Source of the DNA: an uncultured Acetatifactor sp.
GTDB lineage: Bacteria; Bacillota; Clostridia; Lachnospirales; Lachnospiraceae
Length of the DNA stretch: 16,725 nt
Assembly (NCBI GenBank): GCA_910585615.1
Contig: CAJUFO010000039.1
Coordinates: 13,706-30,430, forward strand
Reading direction: 5' to 3'
The position numbers were made by a program, and so were the translations under genes. Below are positions 8,473 through 13,589 of the stretch, in pieces (positions within the stretch are counted from its first letter, which is position 1; each line of letters opens with the position of its first letter). The notes beneath the pieces were generated by a model. That model saw only the letters and a list, made by a program, of their open reading frames with translations. It did no database searches and was not told the origin of the DNA.

Positions 8473-8817
8473 TCACCTATGATCGATACTGTGCCTAACT
8501 GACTCCTGATGAGTATGCCGAGAGTTATCCTGCTTAGTGCCACAATATTTACAGACCCTATTGCAGTGTTTATAAATAAAGGTCAACCTACAATCATTTT
8601 TATAAAGCGGCTGCCCCTGAGCAGAATATCCATATAAGTATGAATGATATCCGCCAGTTTGCCCGAATTCACCGCTTTCTCTCTGATGAGCATCGAAATG
8701 ATGCACTTTATCTGGAGAAGGACCACATACGGCTGCAAATGCAAACGCCGGCTTGCACATAAATACCGACAAAGCAACGCAAAGCGCAAAGGCTGTTTTT
8801 CTCATTGATTTCTTCAT
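8473..8817 (-). CDS. Small secreted Cys/His-rich protein
   Basis: This is a 114-residue ORF starting at ATG 8815-8817 with AAAGGA seven bases upstream. Residues 1-28 form a Sec signal peptide: basic start (KKSMRK), hydrophobic core (ALCVALSVFM), and likely cleavage near AFAFA/AV. The mature part is hydrophilic, with tyrosine/glycine-rich text (GGYHSYLYGYSAQG) and a cysteine cluster, C76, C85, C89 and C92 (NDC, KHC, RVCKYCG), followed by several His residues. C-x3-C-x2-C with nearby His suggests metal binding or disulphides. I do not recognise a named family. A promoter with an extended -10 lies about 110 nt upstream. The lipoprotein gene follows on the same strand. Confidence 0.75.
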   Translation of the reverse strand: MKKSMRKTAFALCVALSVFMCKPAFAFAAVCGPSPDKVHHFDAHQRESGEFGQTGGYHSYLYGYSAQGQPLYKNDCRLTFIYKHCNRVCKYCGTKQDNSRHTHQESVRHSIDHR

Positions 8818-8932
8818 TGTTCATTCCTTTTACGATTCACAAAAGTATTTCTTCCTTAAAGTTTCATCTTACAGCTTTCAATATTCAGTTTTGAGTGTGC
8901 AACACTATATGTCCCATTTCTTCTCGCGAGCA

Positions 8933-8960
8933 TTTATAGCATAGCACGACTTGTAGTTAA
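8933..8960 (-). promoter_or_regulatory. Sigma-A promoter of the secreted-protein/lipoprotein genes
   Basis: Read on the minus strand: TTAACT (8960-8955), 16-nt spacer, TATAAA (8938-8933) with an extended TG motif (TGCTATAAA). The start would be near 8926, leaving a 5' leader of about 110 nt before ATG 8817. The -35 box is 4 nt from the edge of a 55-nt palindrome. Confidence 0.6.
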
Positions 8961-8964
8961 TTCA

Positions 8965-9019
8965 CAAGGGACAGAGTTGTTAAAAAGTCCCGGACTTTTT
9001 TTAACAACTTTGTCCCTTG
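8965..9019. repeat. 55-nt near-perfect palindrome between divergent promoters
   Basis: The left arm (8965-8990) starts CAAGGGACAGAGTTG and the right arm (8992-9019) ends CAACTTTGTCCCTTG. The arms pair throughout except for one G/T position and two extra T in the right arm's T7 run; the centre is GTCC-C-GGAC. GGGACA...TGTCCC palindromes recall REP-like elements mobilised by IS200-like (RAYT) transposases in Firmicutes. It also fits exactly between two divergent -35 boxes, so it may act as an operator or as a transcription barrier. Confidence 0.8.
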
Positions 9020-9045
9020 CTGACGATTGCCGAAATTGCTATAAT
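9017..9045 (+). promoter_or_regulatory. Sigma-A promoter of the 65-residue peptide gene
   Basis: TTGCTG (9017-9022), 17-nt spacer, and a perfect TATAAT (9040-9045). Transcription should start near 9052, about 45 nt before the ATG at 9097. The first three bases of the -35 box are the last bases of the 55-nt palindrome, so a protein or DNA structure on the palindrome would interfere with RNA polymerase. Confidence 0.8.
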
Positions 9046-9096
9046 TGTAGTCAAGTCTTGCTTCTGGCGAAAACAACTGAAAGGGGGATGACCAAT

Positions 9097-9294
9097 ATGA
9101 AGAACAGGTCTAAAAAAGCTATCGCTACTATAGGAACTATTTTGTCCATCGGGCTGCTTCCGCTGCCGGGGCTGTCAATACCGAATCCGTATCCGCCGGA
9201 ACCTCCCGCAGTGGAAAACGGGGAGGAGCCTGGGGGCGGGCATGGATGTGAGCCGCTGAGCGATGTTCCAGAAAAAAGTAGCGATGAGGTATAA
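9097..9294 (+). CDS. 65-residue exported-peptide-like protein, candidate signal precursor
   Basis: The ATG at 9097-9099 has a GGGGG Shine-Dalgarno core nine bases upstream. An in-frame ATG at 9088 is too close to that site to be likely. The protein has a basic start (KNRSKK), a hydrophobic segment (AIATIGTILSIGLLPLPGL), a proline-rich part (IPNPYPPEPP) and a small acidic C-terminal half (ENGEEPGGGHGCEPLSDVPE...SSDEV) with one Cys. This is the layout of a short secreted pro-peptide: signal sequence plus a soluble tail that could be trimmed. It has its own strong promoter and faces a convergent TPR-like regulator, with stops 10 nt apart, which fits a peptide/receptor pair of the RRNPP type. That role is inferred; a short secreted protein of other function is possible. 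Confidence 0.72.
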   Translation: MKNRSKKAIATIGTILSIGLLPLPGLSIPNPYPPEPPAVENGEEPGGGHGCEPLSDVPEKSSDEV

Positions 9295-9321
9295 ATTGGG
9301 GGAATTAATCCCCCAATTTAT
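9291..9321. terminator. Bidirectional terminator containing both convergent stop codons
   Basis: A perfect 13-bp stem (ATAAATTGGGGGA / TCCCCCAATTTAT) closes a 5-nt ATTAA loop. The peptide gene's TAA (9292-9294) is in the left arm and the regulator's stop (9305-9307, minus strand) falls in the loop. The symmetrical stem can form in either transcript. No long U-tract follows on the plus side; a T6 run occurs about 15 nt beyond on the minus side. Confidence 0.75.
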
Positions 9322-11323
9322 GAGAATAGAAATTTTCATAAAAAGTTTCTTTACAAAATCTTGCGAGATGGATGCACTTCTGTAGTTCCCGATCAATTAG
9401 AGTAATCGGGATTGCAGAAGTCACTTTTTTTGCAGCCTCTATTTGATTCCAAAGCATGTCGTACAGGCAGAGGTGGAGCACTCCCATCCTTCGCACCAAA
9501 AGACATTCCTTCACAATCCTTTTGTTGATTTCCGTAGACTTGTTATATTTACCTGCACTTCCCAGGCGGCTTGCCACACCGCTCATAATCAGCTCGTACA
9601 TATTGATAAAAGTGTCGATACTGTCGTCAGGGATGCACTGTCTGGTGACGCTCTGGAGCAGGTCTAAATTGAACTCTTCTGCTTTATCCATGGATTTCAT
9701 TGCGATATTGTACACACATGCCAACTCCGCACAGGTGAGATAGATGTCAGGCCCGTCCTTCGCCATTTTGATGCTTTCCAGCGGAATAGTGTACTGCAGC
9801 GCCTTTTTGAGCCTGATGACGCATTCTTCGGCTGTGATTTCTTTCTTCTGGAGTTTGTTCAGACAGTCCTTGCGCTCCAGTTCCTGCCTGTTGATTGGGA
9901 TGTCCATGGGGAGCAGTTTTTTCAGTTGCTCCAACAGTCTCCGGGTCTCCTCAGTGTCGTGATTGTTCAATGTGTCTCCCGATGCGCGATACATGAGAAG
10001 CACATCCCGCTGCCCTGTGACAACGCTTTCCCTCTGGTACTCCGGCGACAGCCCCAGTCGGCAGAACAATTCGCGCCAGACGGCCCGCTGGCTCTTCGTT
10101 TTATTGTTTTCCAGCCTTCTCAGGGTCTTCTCGCTGCAGATGCCCTCGCACAGTTCCCGCACTGACAGGCCCAGCATCCTGCGGCGCTTCCGAATCACGT
10201 CGCCGATGCGGTAGTTCTGGGTCTGGCTGTACAGGTAGCAGCAGTTCTCCATGTTCATCGGTATGCCGTACTCCCGGTATATCTCTGCCAGGAGCATGCG
10301 CCATTCCCTGATCTGGGCGGTCAGCAGCGCCAGGCTCTCAGAATCCTCCGACAGCGTCCAGGCTTCGGGACGTTCCGGGCCGCTCGCCGCAGTGCCCGCC
10401 GGAGACTGGGGCTTTGCCGCGGTTCCCCCGAGCTGATTCCAAACCTGGTCGAAGGAGACCGGGGCGGGTTCCTTTGGCCCGGGCTGGACGAGGCCTGCAA
10501 GGAGGCCCAGGACGCGCTCCATGAGCTCCAGCAGCTCGTAGAGCCAATACATCCGCTGGCAGGAGCGCAGGGTCTCCACGGCTTCCGCGGATATCCGCAG
10601 TATCCTGCGGCAGAGGGCGCTGTCCAGGGGAGCCTTCATGAGTTCCAGGCACAGGAAATAGGCCGCCTTGGGGTACACCTTGGCATAGCTGTAGCCGTCC
10701 ATGGAGGAGCCGCGCAGGGCGTCCAGCAGCTTTTCCAGTGCCCGGGCCGTATAGGTGCCGGAGGGTTCTGGCTCCGTGACAGGCCCTGCGTCCCCGCCGT
10801 GGCGGATATATTCCAGCAGAAGGTCCCATTCCTGGGCGGCCAGGAGGCGCCCGGCCCATGTCCCTGACGCGACGTCCGGCACGGTGAGGGACATGGCCCT
10901 CCCGAAGGTTTCCCGCAGCTCTTCCCGGGAGGCTTCTTTGTACTGCATCAGCTGTGCGCGCATGGTCAGGACAAACTGATGAAAGACGTTTTTGCCTTCA
11001 CCCATTTCCTGTTCCAGCAGCTCCAACAGCCGCTCCGCCTCCGGTATGTCCCCTGCGTCCACGGCCCGCAGCAGCCTGTCCCGGTCCTGCCACTGTTCAT
11101 ATTCGTCCGGCTGCAGGAAGTCCTCGAAGCCGTCGTTCTCGAAGCCCAGCCGCTCTGTCAGGCGGTCGCGGGTCAGCTTGTCCGGCTGCCGTTCGTCCGC
11201 CTCTATGAGGCTGAGCATGGCCGGGGTGCACAGGCCCAGGCTTAGCTGCTCCAGGGTGATGTCTTTGCCTGTGCGCATCCCTGTGAGGAAATTGTGGAAG
11301 TATATTTTATCCCTGTCGTGCAT
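9305..11323 (-). CDS. Transcriptional regulator with two HTH domains and TPR-like helices
   Basis: This is a 672-residue cytoplasmic protein, start ATG 11321-11323 with AAAGGA just upstream. Residues about 7-60 form an XRE-like HTH (ITLEQLSLGLCTPAMLSLIE). Residues 75-280 are helical with TPR-like pairs and many Leu/Glu. A Pro/Ala-rich linker covers about 281-325. Residues 371-425 form a second, more canonical XRE HTH (IGDVIRKRRRMLGLSVRELC, then SEKTLRRLENNKTKSQRA). Residues 455-672 are again helical and TPR-like. One HTH plus TPRs is the RRNPP plan; here it appears twice in one chain, suggesting a fusion or tandem duplication. It has its own sigma-A promoter with inverted repeats that could serve autoregulation. 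The neighbouring exported peptide is a plausible ligand. DNA binding is a firm expectation; target and ligand are inferred. Confidence 0.88.
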   Translation of the reverse strand: MHDRDKIYFHNFLTGMRTGKDITLEQLSLGLCTPAMLSLIEADERQPDKLTRDRLTERLGFENDGFEDFLQPDEYEQWQDRDRLLRAVDAGDIPEAERLLELLEQEMGEGKNVFHQFVLTMRAQLMQYKEASREELRETFGRAMSLTVPDVASGTWAGRLLAAQEWDLLLEYIRHGGDAGPVTEPEPSGTYTARALEKLLDALRGSSMDGYSYAKVYPKAAYFLCLELMKAPLDSALCRRILRISAEAVETLRSCQRMYWLYELLELMERVLGLLAGLVQPGPKEPAPVSFDQVWNQLGGTAAKPQSPAGTAASGPERPEAWTLSEDSESLALLTAQIREWRMLLAEIYREYGIPMNMENCCYLYSQTQNYRIGDVIRKRRRMLGLSVRELCEGICSEKTLRRLENNKTKSQRAVWRELFCRLGLSPEYQRESVVTGQRDVLLMYRASGDTLNNHDTEETRRLLEQLKKLLPMDIPINRQELERKDCLNKLQKKEITAEECVIRLKKALQYTIPLESIKMAKDGPDIYLTCAELACVYNIAMKSMDKAEEFNLDLLQSVTRQCIPDDSIDTFINMYELIMSGVASRLGSAGKYNKSTEINKRIVKECLLVRRMGVLHLCLYDMLWNQIEAAKKVTSAIPITLIDRELQKCIHLARFCKETFYENFYSHKLGD

Positions 11324-11381
11324 TTGGTTCCTTTCTTTGGTCTGAGGATATTAGCGGTGTAATTGTAGTCCTCCGGGACTC

Positions 11382-11410
11382 ATTATAACAAATTTCAGTA
11401 CAGAAATCAA
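11382..11410 (-). promoter_or_regulatory. Sigma-A promoter of the double-HTH regulator
   Basis: On the minus strand: TTGATT (11410-11405), 17-nt spacer, perfect TATAAT (11387-11382). The start would be near 11375, giving a leader of about 50 nt before ATG 11323. Confidence 0.82.
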
Positions 11411-11418
11411 CGATTGAT
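11393..11418. promoter_or_regulatory. Candidate operator inverted repeats in regulator promoter
   Basis: Two short dyads lie over the regulator promoter. TTTCAGTACAGAAA (11393-11406) is symmetrical except at one pair and lies in the -10/-35 spacer. ATCAA-CGA-TTGAT (11406-11418) covers the -35 box. XRE regulators often bind such dyads in their own promoters. Assignment to this regulator is inference. Confidence 0.4.
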
Positions 11419-11428
11419 GCGGTATGGC

Positions 11429-11457
11429 TTTACGCTTCATTAAGGTGATGTTATAAT
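11429..11457 (+). promoter_or_regulatory. Promoter of the 50-residue ORF, divergent from the regulator
   Basis: TTTACG (11429-11434), 17-nt spacer, perfect TATAAT (11452-11457). The start would be near 11464, about 42 nt before the ATG at 11506. Its -35 box is only 18 nt from the regulator's -35 box, so one bound protein could control both. Confidence 0.62.
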
Positions 11458-11505
11458 CAGAAATACCAGATACTTGCACACAGCGCTTAAGAAAGAGGTG
11501 AGGAT

Positions 11506-11658
11506 ATGGGAAATCCGGAGCTATGTATTTTGCTGGATTCCATTCTGGCCCTGCTGGAGACGGACAACACGGAAAAGGCAAAAGAGGTCATCAAGAACGG
11601 CATAAAACGGATTGACAGAGGGATGACATCCGGCAGCACGGACACAGACCAAAAGTAG
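11506..11658 (+). CDS. 50-residue helical small protein, function unknown
   Basis: ATG 11506-11508 follows a strong site (AAGAGGTG, five bases before the ATG) and a divergent promoter; the stop is TAG 11656-11658. The protein begins MGNPELCILLDSILALLETD, continues NTEKAKEVIKNGIKRIDRG and ends in a polar tail (TSGSTDTDQK). It reads as two amphipathic helices with no signal peptide or membrane segment, so it is probably cytoplasmic. It may be a protein-binding partner of the adjacent regulator, but I know no named family. A 17-bp hairpin follows at 11688. Confidence 0.68.
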   Translation: MGNPELCILLDSILALLETDNTEKAKEVIKNGIKRIDRGMTSGSTDTDQK

Positions 11659-11687
11659 ACCGGGAGCTGGATAAACAGGAGACATAG

Positions 11688-11736
11688 AGCAAGGTGTAAC
11701 GCCCTGATGGATTGAGGAGGGGCGTTACACCTTGCT
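11688..11736 (+). terminator. 17-bp perfect hairpin downstream of the 50-residue gene
   Basis: The arms AGCAAGGTGTAACGCCC and GGGCGTTACACCTTGCT pair perfectly around a 15-nt loop, 29 nt after the TAG. The stem is long and GC-containing but is followed by GATTTATA, a weak U-tract. It may be a terminator or a mobile/regulatory palindrome. Confidence 0.6.
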
Positions 11737-11776
11737 GATTTATACTGACGATCACTAAAACTTGCCAAGCAACCCG

Positions 11777-11829
11777 ACTCACGAGCGGCAGACATCATGA
11801 ATCGCTGGCAAATTTGAACGCTCGTGAGT
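11777..11829. repeat. 11-bp inverted repeat upstream of the ATPase promoter
   Basis: ACTCACGAGCG (11777-11787) and CGCTCGTGAGT (11819-11829) are perfect inverted copies separated by 31 nt. The inner CGCT at 11802 could pair with the same left-arm AGCG, allowing alternative folds. The element ends 29 nt before the ATPase -35 box, so it would not be in that transcript; an upstream protein-binding site is possible. No gene is seen in 11659-11961. Confidence 0.5.
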
Positions 11830-11858
11830 ATATAAAAGCATATCTTGCGTAAGCCATA

Positions 11859-11886
11859 TTGACAATGAGACTCAAAGGGATATAAT
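11859..11886 (+). promoter_or_regulatory. Consensus sigma-A promoter of the ATPase gene
   Basis: A perfect TTGACA (11859-11864) and a perfect TATAAT (11881-11886) are separated by 16 nt. The start would be near 11893, giving a leader of about 69 nt. Confidence 0.85.
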
Positions 11887-11961
11887 ATAAATATGTTTAT
11901 CATAAAACAAATTATCTAAATACCATAATCTGTAGGCCATAGAGCCCAGGGAGGTAGAGAT

Positions 11962-13377
11962 ATGCAATTCATAGGCAGACAGGCCGAATTGGCGAAACTG
12001 AACGAGGAATACAGCCGGGACGGCAGCTTCGTGGTAATCTACGGGCGGCGGAGGGTGGGCAAGACCACACTGATCAAGGAGTTCCTGAAAGGGAAGAGGG
12101 CCTTTTATTTCCTCGCCACGGAGGAGCTGGAGGGCCAGAGCATGAAGCGGCTGGCCGGCGTGGTAGCGCGGGCCACCGGGAACAGCCTGCTGCAGAAGGC
12201 GGCCTTCGGCGACTGGCTGGATCTGTTCCAGGTGATAGCCGAGTACAGGCCGAAGGAGAAGAAGGTCCTGGTGCTGGATGAATTTCCCTACCTGGTCAGG
12301 GCGAACCCGGCATTCCCCTCCATCCTGCAGAACGCATGGGACGAGCTGCTGAAGGACAGCGCAGTCATGGTGATCCTCTGCGGCTCCCTGATGGGCATGA
12401 TGCAAAAGCACGCCCTTTCCTACGACAGCCCCCTGTATGGGCGGCGGACGGCGCAGATCCGCCTGGTGCCCCTGCCTTTTACGGAGGTTTATGCGGCGCA
12501 GGATCTGACCTTTTCGGAGGCGGTGGAGCAGTATTCCGTCACCGGCGGCGTCCCCAAATATCTGGAATTCTTTCAGGATGGGCAGGGACTGCGGAGGCAG
12601 CTCATGGACACGGTTCTGTCGAAGAACGGCTTTCTCTATGAGGAACCTTACTTTCTGCTGAAGAGCGAGTCCATGGCAGCGGTGAATTATTTCTCCATCA
12701 TCAAGGCCATCGCCGACGGCAGCCACAAGCTGGGGAAGCTGGCCGGCGTGCTGGGGCAGGAGACGTCCGCGCTGACGCCCTATCTGGCCACCCTGGCGGA
12801 TCTGGGGTTCATCGAAAAGCAGACGCCGGTCACGGAGAAGAATCCGGAAAAGTCCAGGAAGGGACTGTATTTCATTGCCGACGGCTTCCTGCGCTTCTGG
12901 TTCCGCTATGTCTATCCCTATAAGGGGGAGCTGGAGCTGGACAACAGGCAGATTGTCCTGGACGAGCTGGACAAGGACTTCGTGGAGCGATTCGCGGCAT
13001 TTGCCTATGAGGACATCTGTAGAGAAATCTTTGCCAGCCTCTGCCGGAAGGGAGAGGTGGATTTCCTGCCCTCCCGCATCGGCTCCTACTGGAGCAACGA
13101 CTATGACAACGACACCCAGATTGACGTCATGGCTGTGGACCATCGGAACAGGAGGATATTCGCCGGGGAATGCAAGTACCATAAAAAGCCTGTGGACGCC
13201 CCTGTGTATTTTGCCCTGAAGGAGAAGGTGGCCGTCTCCCGGGAGATACGCAGCGCCTTTCCCGGCTATGGGGTTGTGTACGGCGTATTCAGCAGGAGCG
13301 GCTTTACGCCCAGGCTGACGGAGCTCGCCAGAGAGAGCGGGGGGCCGATCCTGATCCAGGAGGCCCATGTGGTCTGA
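11962..13377 (+). CDS. AAA ATPase with C-terminal DUF234 (PD-(D/E)XK-like) domain
   Basis: A 471-residue protein with a strong GGAGG seven bases before ATG 11962. The N-terminal half is an archaeal-ATPase-type P-loop NTPase: the opening MQFIGRQAELAKLNE is typical, Walker A is GRRRVGKTT (28-36), and Walker B is VLVLDEF (102-108). VILCGSLMGMM resembles a sensor region. The middle (about 230-300) looks like a winged helix, with YFSIIKAIADGSHKLGKLA and YLATLADLGFIEK. The C-terminal DUF234 part contains QIDVMAVD (D388) and AGECKY (E403, K405), matching a D...ExK nuclease-fold core. Cellular role in this family is not established; nuclease activity is a prediction. It has its own consensus promoter. 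No obvious partner lies next to it, but the kinase gene follows on the same strand after 212 nt with another promoter. Confidence 0.9.
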   Translation: MQFIGRQAELAKLNEEYSRDGSFVVIYGRRRVGKTTLIKEFLKGKRAFYFLATEELEGQSMKRLAGVVARATGNSLLQKAAFGDWLDLFQVIAEYRPKEKKVLVLDEFPYLVRANPAFPSILQNAWDELLKDSAVMVILCGSLMGMMQKHALSYDSPLYGRRTAQIRLVPLPFTEVYAAQDLTFSEAVEQYSVTGGVPKYLEFFQDGQGLRRQLMDTVLSKNGFLYEEPYFLLKSESMAAVNYFSIIKAIADGSHKLGKLAGVLGQETSALTPYLATLADLGFIEKQTPVTEKNPEKSRKGLYFIADGFLRFWFRYVYPYKGELELDNRQIVLDELDKDFVERFAAFAYEDICREIFASLCRKGEVDFLPSRIGSYWSNDYDNDTQIDVMAVDHRNRRIFAGECKYHKKPVDAPVYFALKEKVAVSREIRSAFPGYGVVYGVFSRSGFTPRLTELARESGGPILIQEAHVV

Positions 13378-13391
13378 GGGATACCGGATCC

Positions 13392-13410
13392 GGCACGGAG
13401 ACGCCGTGCC
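13392..13410 (+). terminator. Weak hairpin after the ATPase gene
   Basis: A 7-bp GC-rich stem (GGCACGG / CCGTGCC) with a 5-nt loop starts 14 nt after the ATPase stop. No U-tract follows, so termination here is uncertain. Confidence 0.3.
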
Positions 13411-13431
13411 CGGGCGGGGTGCCGAAAAGCA

Positions 13432-13460
13432 TTGATAAAATGTAGGAATGCTGATACAAT
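13432..13460 (+). promoter_or_regulatory. Sigma-A promoter upstream of the kinase gene
   Basis: TTGATA (13432-13437), 17-nt spacer, TACAAT (13455-13460). The start would be near 13467, so the leader to the chosen ATG (13590) is about 120 nt and includes the hairpin at 13507-13538. Confidence 0.72.
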
Positions 13461-13506
13461 AGATTCCAATCAAGGACAGGACGAGGGAAGCAAAAAAGTG
13501 TGCAAT

Positions 13507-13538
13507 CAAATACCCCGCTGCAAGCAACGGGGTATTTG
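13507..13538. promoter_or_regulatory. 11-bp hairpin in the kinase leader
   Basis: CAAATACCCCG and CGGGGTATTTG pair perfectly around a 10-nt loop. On the plus strand it lies between the promoter and the kinase ATG and is followed by an A-run, so it is not a standard terminator for the kinase mRNA. On the minus strand a T6 run follows about 10 nt beyond. It may be an attenuator, an mRNA stabiliser or a dispersed repeat; ATACCCCG...CGGGGTAT hairpins are familiar in bacterial intergenic regions. Confidence 0.5.
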
Positions 13539-13589
13539 AAAAAAGCGGCGGTTCCTGACGGGAGTGGAGGACTGGGAGGAGAGAGTGCC

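Noticed and set aside
8282..8476. N-terminal extension of the lipoprotein gene
   Set aside because: The longer start lacks a Shine-Dalgarno and would bury the lipobox signal; ATG 8279-8281 has GGGAGG and starts the signal peptide.
9088..9090. Earlier ATG for the 65-residue gene
   Set aside because: It directly abuts the GGGGG ribosome site, leaving no spacing; the ATG at 9097 has a normal distance.
9097..9294. AgrD-type cyclic lactone autoinducer precursor
   Set aside because: There is no Cys-centred thiolactone core with the usual following charged tail, and no AgrB or AgrC gene nearby; the layout fits a linear secreted pro-peptide better.
11487..11903. 138-residue minus-strand ORF
   Set aside because: Antisense to the 50-residue gene and to hairpins, without a ribosome site or domain.
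11872..13527. 551-residue minus-strand ORF over the ATPase
   Set aside because: Long antisense frame caused by codon bias; the plus strand shows Walker A, Walker B and an ExK motif.
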